Positions 9,395-18,771 of a DNA stretch of 64,000 bases are shown in pieces. The stretch is from Gemmata sp051859125 (lineage in GTDB: Bacteria; Planctomycetota; Planctomycetia; Gemmatales; Gemmataceae): NCBI RefSeq assembly GCF_051859125.1, contig NZ_JBHYGG010000113.1:1-64000 (forward strand). Direction: 5' to 3'. A program made the position numbers and the translations under genes. Each line of letters opens with the position of its first letter. Position 1 is the first letter of the stretch. Below the pieces are notes generated by a model. It ran no database searches and was not told where the DNA came from. It worked only from the letters and a program-made list of their open reading frames with translations.

Positions 9395-10042
9395 ATGTCG
9401 CAGTCCATCACACTCAAGGCCACCCCGCGCACCGGCACGGGCTCCCGCGCCGCCGTCAAGCTCCGGAAGCAGGGGCTCGTCCCCGGCGTCGTCTACGGCC
9501 ACAAGAAGGACACCGCGTCCGTCTCCGTGTCGGCCGAGGAACTCGACCGCGCGATCCGCGTCCTCCACGTCCGGATGCTCGACCTCGAGGTCGACGGCAC
9601 CCCCGAGACGGTCCTCGTCCGCGAGGTCCAGTGGGACGCCTTCGGCAAGCAGATGATCCACGTCGACTTCGAGCGGAAGTCGCGGACCGACCGCGTCAAG
9701 GTCACGGTCCCCGTGGAACTGCGGAACGCCCCGAAGGCGACGGGCGGCGGCGTGCTCGACCAGCCGCTGCACAAGCTGCACATCGAGTGCCTCCTCGGGT
9801 CGATCCCCGAGGCCATCCGCATCGACATCACGAACCTCACGCTCGGCAACCCGATCCACGTCCGCGAACTGACGCTCCCCGAGGGCGTCCAGGTGCTGGA
9901 GGCCCCCGAAGCGGTCGTCGTCCAGCTCAAGCTGCCGGGCGTGGAAGCCGAACCGGTCGCCGCCGACACGGGGGCCGGCCCCGAGGTCATCAAGCCCGAG
10001 AAGAAGAAGGCCGACGAGGAGGCCGAGGAGAAGAAGAAGTGA
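9395..10042 (+). CDS. rplY: 50S ribosomal protein L25, general stress CTC type
   Basis: This 215-residue 5S rRNA-binding ribosomal protein is of the long CTC type. The N-terminal L25 domain is about residues 1-92 (LRKQGLVPGVVYG near 24-36) and the C-terminal beta domain runs to about 190. It ends in a charged EKKKADEEAEEKKK tail. ATG 9395 is chosen because GAGGG lies just upstream and the sequence begins with the family-typical SQSITLKATPRTGTGS. It is followed by pth, a common pairing. Confidence 0.93.
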   Translation: MSQSITLKATPRTGTGSRAAVKLRKQGLVPGVVYGHKKDTASVSVSAEELDRAIRVLHVRMLDLEVDGTPETVLVREVQWDAFGKQMIHVDFERKSRTDRVKVTVPVELRNAPKATGGGVLDQPLHKLHIECLLGSIPEAIRIDITNLTLGNPIHVRELTLPEGVQVLEAPEAVVVQLKLPGVEAEPVAADTGAGPEVIKPEKKKADEEAEEKKK

Positions 10043-10175
10043 TCGGAGCGGGTGTCGGAGGTCGGGGGTTGGGAACCGGGAGTTGCTGAGCCGCGGGCGC
10101 GAACCGCCGCGGCCCGGCAGGGTGTCCCGACCCGGCGGCCCCCAACGTCCGACCCCCAATCTCCAATCCCCGACC
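10043..10175. repeat. Inverted-repeat element, family H, copy 1
   Basis: This fills the gap between rplY and pth. The left arm contains GGAGGTCGGGGGTTGGGA and the right arm its rough inverse, CCGACCCCCAATCTCCAATC. A related element separates two tRNA genes at 29941-30038. Confidence 0.7.
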
Positions 10176-10179
10176 AGAC

Positions 10180-10827
10180 ATGAAACTCGTCGTCGGGCTC
10201 GGCAACCCCGGCCCCAAGTACACCGGCACCCGGCACAACGTCGGCTTCGACGTGATCGACTACCTCGCCGCCGCGCCGGGGTGCCCGGCGTTCCGCGAGA
10301 AGTTCGAGGCGTTCGTCACCGAGGTCAAGGAGGGCGACGAGCCCGTCCTCCTGATGAAGCCGCTGACGTTCATGAACCTCAGCGGCCGGGCGGTGCGGGC
10401 GGCCCTCGACTTCTACAAGCTCCCGATCGACCGGGTGCTCGTCGTGTGCGACGACTTCAACCTGCCGCTCGGGAAGCTGCGGGTCCGGGCCAAGGGGAGC
10501 CACGGCGGCCAGAACGGCCTCCGGAACATCCAGGACCAGTTGGGGTCCGACGCCTACGCCCGGTTGCGGATCGGGGTGGGCCAGCCCGAGCCGGGCGACG
10601 CGGTGGACTTCGTGCTCTCGAAGTTCCGCCCCGGCGAGCGGGCCGCCGCGGAGGACGCGGTCGCCCAGGCCGCCCAGGCCGCACTCGCGTGGGTCCGCCA
10701 CGGCACCGAAGCGGCGATGAACCGCTTCAACGGGGGCGAAGCCACGAATGAAAAAGGTAAAAAGGAAAAGGTAAAGAAAGAGAAGAAGGACACGCGGGAC
10801 GGGTCGGCGAATCCACCCGCGACTTAG
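10180..10827 (+). CDS. pth: Peptidyl-tRNA hydrolase with Lys-rich C-terminal extension
   Basis: This enzyme releases tRNA from stalled peptidyl-tRNA. Family residues are visible: Asn9 in GLGNPG, catalytic His19 in TRHNVGF, Asn66 in LTFMNLSG, Asp91 and Asp92 in CDDFNLP, and Asn112 in SHGGQNGLR. At 215 residues it is about 25 longer than usual. The extra C-terminus (from NEKGKKEKVKKEKKD) is encoded by an AT-rich segment that looks like a dispersed repeat (10747-10855). It probably gained its tail by repeat insertion. Confidence 0.93.
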   Translation: MKLVVGLGNPGPKYTGTRHNVGFDVIDYLAAAPGCPAFREKFEAFVTEVKEGDEPVLLMKPLTFMNLSGRAVRAALDFYKLPIDRVLVVCDDFNLPLGKLRVRAKGSHGGQNGLRNIQDQLGSDAYARLRIGVGQPEPGDAVDFVLSKFRPGERAAAEDAVAQAAQAALAWVRHGTEAAMNRFNGGEATNEKGKKEKVKKEKKDTRDGSANPPAT

Positions 10828-10855
10828 GTGCCTGACTCTTTCACCTTTGGCACTT
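10747..10855. repeat. Possible inverted-repeat element, family I, overlapping the pth 3' end
   Basis: The left side is A/G-rich (AAAAAGGTAAAAAGGAAAAG) and the right side contains CTCTTTCACCTTT, its approximate inverse. Base composition is very different from the rest of pth. No second copy is visible in the window, so the family assignment is tentative. Confidence 0.45.
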
Positions 10856-10969
10856 GAATTGGTTTGTCGGGTTGCTCCCCTCCCCGCGGTGGGGTGGGGT
10901 CGCCCGGCCGAACGGCCGGCCGAACCAGGGTAACCACCGGGCCACCCCCGGATCACACGAGAGGTCGCG

Positions 10970-11503
10970 ATGCCGGTTGCCACGTACGAAACGATGTTCC
11001 TCCTCGACTCGAACAAGGTGTCTGCGGACGCCGACGGGACGAAGAACCAGGTCCACACGATCCTGGAGCGGCACGGGGCCACCGTCCTCGTCAGCCGCCC
11101 GTGGGACTACAACCACAAGCTCGCGTACACGATCAGCAAGCAGAAGAAGGGCGCGTTCCACATCGTGTACTACACGATGGAGAGCACCAAGCAGCGCGAG
11201 TTGGAGCGGGACTTCGCCCTCCAGGAAGGGACGATCCTCCGGCAACTCACGCTGAAGGTCGACCCGAAGTGGAGCGAGATCATCCTCGGGATCGCCCGCG
11301 AGGACTCCTCGAACGGGTTCGCCGTCCGCGGGATGAAGGACGAGGCCGCCGTTACCACCGACCCCGGCGCGATCGGCGAGGGGATGCCCGGTGCCGACGA
11401 GATGACCGGCGGCGGCGGTCGCGACGGCGGGGACCGCGGTGGTCCCGGCGGCCCGCGTGGCCCGCGTGGCCCGCGCCGCGAGATGTCCGACAAGCCGGAG
11501 TGA
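10970..11503 (+). CDS. rpsF: 30S ribosomal protein S6 with Gly/Arg-rich tail
   Basis: This 177-residue protein has the bS6 fold in its first 100 residues (TYETMFLLDSN near 4-14, YNHKLAYTISKQKKGAFH near 46-63). The rest is an extension ending in a Gly/Arg/Pro-rich tract with repeated GPR units, far longer than the short acidic tail of E. coli S6. It leads the rpsF-ssb-rplI-dnaB order, but rpsR, which usually sits between ssb and rplI, is absent. A family A repeat begins 10 bases after the stop. Confidence 0.93.
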   Translation: MPVATYETMFLLDSNKVSADADGTKNQVHTILERHGATVLVSRPWDYNHKLAYTISKQKKGAFHIVYYTMESTKQRELERDFALQEGTILRQLTLKVDPKWSEIILGIAREDSSNGFAVRGMKDEAAVTTDPGAIGEGMPGADEMTGGGGRDGGDRGGPGGPRGPRGPRREMSDKPE

Positions 11504-11513
11504 GTGTGATTTT

Positions 11514-11582
11514 GGCGAGCGGGGGGCGTGAGTCCCCCGGTTGTCACGATAACTACCGGGGGACTCACGCCCCCCGCTCGCC
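11514..11582. repeat. Inverted-repeat element, family A, copy 2
   Basis: The arms are GGCGAGCGGGGGGCGTGAG plus TCCCCCGGT and their near-perfect inverse around a short loop. The stem is about 27 base pairs. It lies directly after rpsF and could end or attenuate its transcript. Confidence 0.9.
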
Positions 11583-11713
11583 ACGGAAACACTACCGACC
11601 TTGCACGAGGGCCGCACGTTGGTTTAACCTCCACACCGGACCACGCCTCAACACCCAACCCCGAGCTATAACGTAACACCCAACGGGGGGCGGGTCCGAA
11701 GGAGGTCGCACCA

Positions 11714-12280
11714 ATGGCGACACTGAACAAGGTCATGCTGATCGGCCGGCTCACGGACAACCCCGAGCCGCCCCGCAGTCTCCCGAGCGGCGGGACGGTG
11801 GTGAAGTTCCGATTCGCCGTCGGGCGTAGTAAAAAGAACCCGGCGACCGGGCAGTGGGAGAACGACCCGAACCCGCTGTACATCGACTGCGAGGCGTTCG
11901 CCCGCCCGGACACCAAGCGGGACCTCGTGTCGCTGATCGCGAACTACGCGAAGAAGGGCGACTCGCTGTACCTCGAGGGCCGGCTGCAACTCGACCAGTG
12001 GGAAGACAAGAACGGCGGCGGCAAGCGGTCAAAGCACAAGGTCGTCGTTGACGGGATCGAGTTCATCGGCGGGAAGTCCGATGGCGGCGGTGAAGGCGGC
12101 GGTGGTGGAATGGGCGGCGGTATGAGTGGGGGCGGAGGCGGTGGTGGCGGCCGCTCCTACGGGGGCGGCAGCGGCGGCGGGAAGTCCGCCGGTGGCCGCC
12201 CGAGCGCTCCCCCGCCGAGCGACGACGACGAGTACGGAAGCGGGGGCGGGTCGGGCGGTGACGCCGAGATCCCCTTCTGA
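11714..12280 (+). CDS. ssb: Single-stranded DNA-binding protein
   Basis: This 188-residue SSB binds single-stranded DNA during replication and repair. The OB fold spans about residues 1-117 (MATLNKVMLIGRLTDNPE at the start, LEGRLQLDQWED near 87-98). A long Gly/Ser-rich disordered linker follows. It ends in DAEIPF, the acidic tip that recruits partner proteins. A purine-rich Shine-Dalgarno (AAGGAGG) precedes ATG 11714. Confidence 0.96.
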   Translation: MATLNKVMLIGRLTDNPEPPRSLPSGGTVVKFRFAVGRSKKNPATGQWENDPNPLYIDCEAFARPDTKRDLVSLIANYAKKGDSLYLEGRLQLDQWEDKNGGGKRSKHKVVVDGIEFIGGKSDGGGEGGGGGMGGGMSGGGGGGGGRSYGGGSGGGKSAGGRPSAPPPSDDDEYGSGGGSGGDAEIPF

Positions 12281-12376
12281 GTGCGGGACCGACGGTTCGC
12301 GTTCCGCGTGAGTTTGTAGAATCCCCGGGCGGCCCACCGGCCGCCCGGCTCAAGCGTTTATCACGGGACCCGAACC

Positions 12377-12958
12377 ATGGCCAAGACTGCAACCAAGAAG
12401 CCCGAGGCGAAGGCCGACAAGCCGGCCGGCAAGAAGCTCCCGACCAAGAAGCCGAAGCACACGCACCACCTCCAGAAGGGGAAGCACGGCGGCACGATGG
12501 TCGTCCTCGTGAACGACCTCCTGCACGTCGGCAAGCAGGGCGACCTCGTCGAGGTGAAGCCCGGGTACGCCCGCAACTACCTCATCCCGTACGGCCTCGC
12601 CGTCCTGCCGTCGGCCGAGAACCTGCGGACGCTGGACCAGTACAAGATCAAGGTCCAGAAGGCCCGCGAGGCCCGCGTCGCGGACCTCAAGGTGCTCGCC
12701 GAGCAACTGTCCCGCCTGCCCGCCGTCACCATCGAGGCCAACGCCACCGAGGACGGCCACCTGTACGGCAGCATCGGGCCGATCGAGATCAGCAAGACCC
12801 TCAAGGGGAAGAACCTGCTGGTCGAGGGCGACATGGTCAAGCTCGAGCACCCGATCAAGGAAGCGAACACCCTCACCGAGGTGCCGCTGAGCCTCGGGTA
12901 CGGGATCGAGACCAAGATCCAGGTGCTCGTCGTCGCGCTGGCCCCCGGCAAGAAGTGA
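12377..12958 (+). CDS. rplI: 50S ribosomal protein L9 with basic N-terminal extension
   Basis: This 193-residue protein carries the L9 N-terminal domain from about residue 40, with signature GKQGDLVEVKPGYARNYLIP at 52-71. The long helix and C-terminal rRNA-binding domain complete it. About 38 Lys-rich residues (AKTATKKPEAKADKP and on) precede the normal L9 start, an extension I believe is common in planctomycetes. The gap from ssb is only 96 bases, with no room for rpsR. A clear terminator follows. Confidence 0.93.
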   Translation: MAKTATKKPEAKADKPAGKKLPTKKPKHTHHLQKGKHGGTMVVLVNDLLHVGKQGDLVEVKPGYARNYLIPYGLAVLPSAENLRTLDQYKIKVQKAREARVADLKVLAEQLSRLPAVTIEANATEDGHLYGSIGPIEISKTLKGKNLLVEGDMVKLEHPIKEANTLTEVPLSLGYGIETKIQVLVVALAPGKK

Positions 12959-12985
12959 CCCCTTCGGGCGAACACGCTCCACACG

Positions 12986-13011
12986 GAACCCCCGGCACGC
13001 CGGGGGTTTTT
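12986..13011 (+). terminator. Rho-independent terminator after rplI
   Basis: The hairpin AACCCCCGGCACGCCGGGGG is followed directly by TTTTT, 28 bases after the rplI stop. It marks the end of the rpsF-ssb-rplI unit. Confidence 0.9.
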
Positions 13012-13028
13012 CGTTTCGCGGGGTGAGC

Positions 13029-13057
13029 TTGTTTCGATTCGCGGCGATTGGTATACA
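13029..13057 (+). promoter_or_regulatory. Candidate sigma-70-type promoter for the VOC gene
   Basis: TTGTTT at 13029-13034 and TATACA at 13052-13057 are separated by 17 bases, 75 bases before the VOC protein ATG and right after the rplI terminator. Confidence 0.55.
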
Positions 13058-13131
13058 TTCGATCAAAGTCGAATGCCGATAGGTACGGGCGTCCACAGTG
13101 GTCGCCCGTCACCGTCAACCAGGAGCCCGTA

Positions 13132-13608
13132 ATGAGCGTCAGCCACCAACCCGCGTCGTACCACACCCTCACGCCGTACCTCATCATCAAGGGCGCGGCG
13201 GCGGCGATCGACTTCTACAAGGCGATCTTCGACGCGACCGAGGTGATGCGGATGACCGGCCCGGACGGCACCATCGCGCACGCCGAGGTGAAGATCGGCG
13301 ACAGCATCATCATGCTGAGCGAGGAGAACCCGGCGTGGGGCACCAGGAGCCCGCAGGCGCTCGGCGGTTCGCCCGTTGGCATGTGCCTCTACTTCCCCGA
13401 CGTGGACGCCCGGTTCGACGCGGCCGTGGCCGCCGGGGCGAAGGTGGTGCGGCCGGTCGCGGACCAGTTCTACGGTGACCGCAGCGGCACCGTCACCGAC
13501 CCGTTCGGGCACCAGTGGACGCTCGCCACGCACGTCGAGGACGTCGCCCCGGAGGAGATGATGAAGCGGTTCGCCCAGGTGATGACGGCGATGCAACCCG
13601 CCGCGTGA
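13132..13608 (+). CDS. VOC family (glyoxalase/PhnB-like) protein
   Basis: This 158-residue protein has the vicinal-oxygen-chelate fold, with the typical openings TPYLIIKGAAAAIDFYKAIF and DPFGHQWTLATHVEDV. The family includes glyoxalases, dioxygenases and resistance proteins. PhnB-like members are usually of unknown function. ATG 13132 has AGGAG seven bases upstream. It interrupts the usual rplI-dnaB order and has its own promoter and a terminator before it. Confidence 0.85.
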   Translation: MSVSHQPASYHTLTPYLIIKGAAAAIDFYKAIFDATEVMRMTGPDGTIAHAEVKIGDSIIMLSEENPAWGTRSPQALGGSPVGMCLYFPDVDARFDAAVAAGAKVVRPVADQFYGDRSGTVTDPFGHQWTLATHVEDVAPEEMMKRFAQVMTAMQPAA

Positions 13609-13769
13609 CGCGCCCGCACGACCGGACCCCGACCCACCCTGCCCCGCCCGCCGTCCCAACCGGCGGGCTTGATTTTTCCCCCATCGGCCGGGTATCAAAC
13701 CGGGAGCCGACGCCGGTGTACGGACAGTCAGATCGCCGGCCGCCTCACACCGCCCCCGGGACGCCCGTC

Positions 13770-15161
<1,392 letters not shown>

Positions 15162-15166
15162 CCCGC

Positions 15167-16357
15167 TCACTTCGCGGGCAGCACGGCGTGCGGGGCAGAG
15201 ACCTCCAAGCCGCGCTCGTCGGTGACCGCGAGGTAGTACACCAGCGGGCGGGCGTCGGGCAGCTTCGCGGTCGCCTTGCCGTCCTTGATCTCGGCGGGCA
15301 GCGTCTTCCACTCGCGCTTCTGCCACACTCCCTCCGCGACCGCGTAGTGCAGGCTCGCGGCCTTCACCTTCGTCTTGCTCGCCACCGGGGCCGAAGCGGC
15401 GTCGCCGTCGCGGGCCATCTCGCCGATCTCGGGGAGCGGGTCGCCCTTCTTCAGCACCGAGTCGATGAACGCGTCGACCTCGCCGAAGCTCCAGATGTGC
15501 CCGTGCGGGAGCCGGACGCGTACCGAGACGGTCCGCGGGGCCCTTACGAGCTGGTACGACTTCTGGTAGCTGTCGAGCGGGTACGCGAAGTCGTTGGTGC
15601 CGTTCAGGAACAGGACCGGGCACTTCACGTTCGGCAGGTACGCGGACGGATCGAACGCCTCGGTCCACCGCTTCCGGCGCTCGGGCTCGACCTTCGTGAA
15701 GCGGTCCGCGGTCCAGACGCTGTTCTCGTGCAGGAACCCGCACCCGTAGACCGGCACCGCGGCCTTGAAGCGGTCGTCGAGCCCGGCGACGATGCACGTC
15801 AGGTAGCCGCCCCAACTGATGCCGGTGACGGCGGTACGGTCCTTGTCCACTTCGGGGAGCGCGCGCAGCAGGTTGTGCCCGCGGACCACGGCGGCGACCG
15901 CGTGGTAGGTCCACATGTCCCTGACGGTCTTGTCGTCGAAGGCGCGGAACTTCGTCTCGTCGGACTGGTCCGGGCCGCCGTCGGCGAGGCGGCCGGCGGG
16001 GCCGACGCCCGCGAGGTCCATCGCCAGCGCACAGTACCCGCGGGCCGCCCAGTGCTCGGCCCAATCGCGGAACGCCTTGCCGCCGCCGCCGTGGACAAGC
16101 ACCACCGCGGGGAACGGGCCGTCGCCCGCTGCCGGCTTCGCGTAGTAGGCGAACACCCGCGTCGGCTTCCCCTGGTACGGCTCGCCGGGGTAGTACACCT
16201 CGCGGGCTCTGCCGACCTCCTTGCCCCACTCGGGCTTCACCTCGGTGGCCCCGAGGGCCTTCACGTCCCACGGGCCGGTCGCCGGGGCCTGCGCGTGCGC
16301 GGGGGCGGTGGCGAGCAGGAACAGGACGACGAGCGGAGCGAAGCGGGTGAGGGGCAC
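15167..16357 (-). CDS. Secreted alpha/beta hydrolase (acetyl-xylan-esterase/dienelactone-hydrolase-like)
   Basis: This 396-residue protein begins with a signal peptide ending AHA at 20-22. The hydrolase fold shows the oxyanion region LVHGGGGKAF near 87-96 and the nucleophile elbow GISWGG with Ser181. The probable acid is Asp256 in NGTNDF, and His285 or His287 is the likely base. Family members cleave esters of polysaccharides or small molecules; the substrate is not clear. It converges on dnaB with only five bases between stops. Confidence 0.85.
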   Translation of the reverse strand: MPLTRFAPLVVLFLLATAPAHAQAPATGPWDVKALGATEVKPEWGKEVGRAREVYYPGEPYQGKPTRVFAYYAKPAAGDGPFPAVVLVHGGGGKAFRDWAEHWAARGYCALAMDLAGVGPAGRLADGGPDQSDETKFRAFDDKTVRDMWTYHAVAAVVRGHNLLRALPEVDKDRTAVTGISWGGYLTCIVAGLDDRFKAAVPVYGCGFLHENSVWTADRFTKVEPERRKRWTEAFDPSAYLPNVKCPVLFLNGTNDFAYPLDSYQKSYQLVRAPRTVSVRVRLPHGHIWSFGEVDAFIDSVLKKGDPLPEIGEMARDGDAASAPVASKTKVKAASLHYAVAEGVWQKREWKTLPAEIKDGKATAKLPDARPLVYYLAVTDERGLEVSAPHAVLPAK

Positions 16358-16462
16358 GGCGGGTCTCCGGGGCGGGAACGGGCGGCACCGGAGATGGTAT
16401 CGGAACCGACGGCCGGCGGGACCGCGCGGCCGGGAATTGTGGGCGGAGCGACCAGATAGCGA

Positions 16463-18541
16463 TCAGATCACGGGGGCCGGCCAGCGGATCAGCATGCCGT
16501 CGCCGCCGCCGGAATAGAACGAGCGGCCGTCGGGGGCGAACACGAGCGACCGCACGGGGGCGGTGTGGGCGGTGTACGCCACCACTTCTTCGCCGTCCTC
16601 GGTGCTCCACACCCGCACCGTCTTGTCCGCCCCGCCGCTCGCCAGGAGCCGGCCGTCGGGCGAGAACGCGACGCACAGGACGTTCCCCGAGTGGCCGGGG
16701 AACTTCACGAACGTCCCGGTGGGCTGCCGGACGGCGAGCGCCTCGCCGGCGACCGCGACCCGCTTGCCGCCGAACGCCAGCCCCGTGATCGGGCCGACCC
16801 CGGCCGGGAGCGTCCCCTTGGTCTTGCCGGACCGGAGGTCCCACTGCCGCACGGTGCCGTCCATGCCGGCCGAGAGCAGCGACTCGGGGGCGACGAACCA
16901 CAGGGCGGTGACCGGCCCGGAGTGACCCTTCATGCAGAACGTGCGGGGGCCGGTCGCGTCGGCGACCCACAGCCACACCATGCTGTCGTCGGCCCCGGCG
17001 GCGATGGCCTTGCTGTCCTGCGAGATGGCGACGCACCGCACGTTCGCGGCCGGCCCGCGGAGCCGCCGCTGCTCGGCCCCCGTCGTCAGGTCCCAGAGCT
17101 GCACGCCCATCTCGGACGTCGTGAGCCGGGTGGCGCAGGTCGCGAACCGCTTGCCGTTGGGCGACAGGACCATGCCGTCGACCGGGCCGAAGTCGCCGAG
17201 GAAGGTGCGGGCCTCCTGGAGCTTCGCGGGCTGCCAGAGCCGCACCCGGCTGTCCTCGCCGGCCGTCACGAGGAGCGCCCCGTCGTCGGTGACGGCCAGG
17301 CCGCGGATGCCGGCGTCGTGGGCCTTGACCTGCGCGAGCGGGCCTGCGGGCTCGGGCTCGGCCATGACGGGCGGGGCCGACGACACCGGGCCGCCCTCGC
17401 CGCGGAGGATCCGGTCGAGGGCCGTCACCACGTCGCCCGCGTGCTGGTACCGGTCCTCGGGGTCGCACGCGAGCATCTTGCGGACGACCGAGTCGAGCAG
17501 CGGGGGCACGTCCCGGCGCTTGGCCAGCGGCGACGGCGGCGGCTCGGTGAGCGCCTTGCGGAGCTTCTCGACGAGCGTCTTGCCGGGGAACGGGACCTCG
17601 CCCGTGAGCAGGAAGTACAGCGTCCCGCCGAGGCTGAACAGGTCGCTGCGGCCGTCGGCCTGGCGCGAGTTCTCGGCCTGCTCCGGGGACACGTAGTCGG
17701 GGGTGCCGAGGAACATGCCCTCCTGCGTCAGCCCGGTGTCGGAGTCCTGGCCCTCGGGGGTGACGACTCGGGCCAGGCCCATGTCGAGGATCTTGACCTT
17801 GGGGAGCCGGCCGCCCTTGATCGCGTCGGACCCGATCGGGCCGGGGGACACCATGAGGTTCGACGGCTTGATGTCGCGGTGGACGATCCCCTGCTCGTGG
17901 GCGTGCTGGAGCCCGTCGGCGACCTGGCGGGTGTAGTACACCGCGTCGGTGACCGGGAGCGGCCCGCTGCCCCGGACGAGCCGCAGCAGGTCGATCCCCG
18001 GGACGTACTCCATCGCCAGGTACGGGAACGCCCCGTCCAGGTCGGTGTGGTACACCATGACGATGTTCGGGTGGTTCAGCAGGGCCGAAGCCTTGACCTC
18101 GGCCATGAACCGCTCGCGGACCCCGGGCCGCTCCAGCTTCGCCGGGATGATCGCCTTCAGGGCGACGATGCGGTTCATCGCGACCTGCCGGGCCTTGTAG
18201 ATCACGCCCATGCCGCCGCGGTTCAGTTCCTCCATGATCTCGAACCCGGCGACCGTCTTGCCGGGCGCGGCCGCCACGGACTCGGCGGCCGACTGCGCGG
18301 CCTCCTCGGGGAGTTGCACGTAGGTTCCCGATCCGGAGTGGGGGCGGGGGACGTGGACGGGCGGCGGGGCCGAGAACTTCGACGCGCCCGACGACCCGCC
18401 GAACAGCGAGAGCGGGTCGAACGGGGCCGGCGTCGGCAGCGAGCACACCGGGCAGATCGCGCGCACGTCGGCGGGCACGGGCGCACCCTCCGGGTGGTCC
18501 CAGCTCCTGCCGCACGAGCACGTCAGTCGGACGGTTGTCAT
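16463..18541 (-). CDS. Zinc-ribbon Ser/Thr protein kinase with C-terminal WD40 repeats
   Basis: The protein has 692 residues. The N-terminus has a putative zinc ribbon (Cys8 and Cys10, then Cys30 and Cys33). The Hanks-type kinase domain spans about 100-385 with Lys129 in VALKA, HRDIKPSN at 221-228, DMG at 253-255 and SPE at 285-287. About seven WD40 repeats fill 410-692. No membrane segment is seen between kinase and propeller, so it is probably cytoplasmic, unlike many PknB-type kinases. It should phosphorylate Ser/Thr, with the propeller binding partners. It is divergent from a gene with a matching zinc-ribbon/WD40 plan, which suggests a functional link. Confidence 0.9.
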   Translation of the reverse strand: MTTVRLTCSCGRSWDHPEGAPVPADVRAICPVCSLPTPAPFDPLSLFGGSSGASKFSAPPPVHVPRPHSGSGTYVQLPEEAAQSAAESVAAAPGKTVAGFEIMEELNRGGMGVIYKARQVAMNRIVALKAIIPAKLERPGVRERFMAEVKASALLNHPNIVMVYHTDLDGAFPYLAMEYVPGIDLLRLVRGSGPLPVTDAVYYTRQVADGLQHAHEQGIVHRDIKPSNLMVSPGPIGSDAIKGGRLPKVKILDMGLARVVTPEGQDSDTGLTQEGMFLGTPDYVSPEQAENSRQADGRSDLFSLGGTLYFLLTGEVPFPGKTLVEKLRKALTEPPPSPLAKRRDVPPLLDSVVRKMLACDPEDRYQHAGDVVTALDRILRGEGGPVSSAPPVMAEPEPAGPLAQVKAHDAGIRGLAVTDDGALLVTAGEDSRVRLWQPAKLQEARTFLGDFGPVDGMVLSPNGKRFATCATRLTTSEMGVQLWDLTTGAEQRRLRGPAANVRCVAISQDSKAIAAGADDSMVWLWVADATGPRTFCMKGHSGPVTALWFVAPESLLSAGMDGTVRQWDLRSGKTKGTLPAGVGPITGLAFGGKRVAVAGEALAVRQPTGTFVKFPGHSGNVLCVAFSPDGRLLASGGADKTVRVWSTEDGEEVVAYTAHTAPVRSLVFAPDGRSFYSGGGDGMLIRWPAPVI

Positions 18542-18771
18542 GTGTACGAAGCCGGATACCCCGGTGCGCCCGCGCCGCAGTGATTCCGTTCCTCTATTGC
18601 ACCACCGCGGGGAACCCGGGACAAGTCCACATCGGCCGCCGCCCGCCCGTTTTACTCGCCCCCCGCGGCGCGTCCGGCACGGGTAACTTCCCTGCCGCTT
18701 TCGTGCCGGCGGCGGTTATACTGGGGCCGGGCGTGCCCGCGTGCCGCGGGCGCGAGAGCGAGAAGCCGCTC

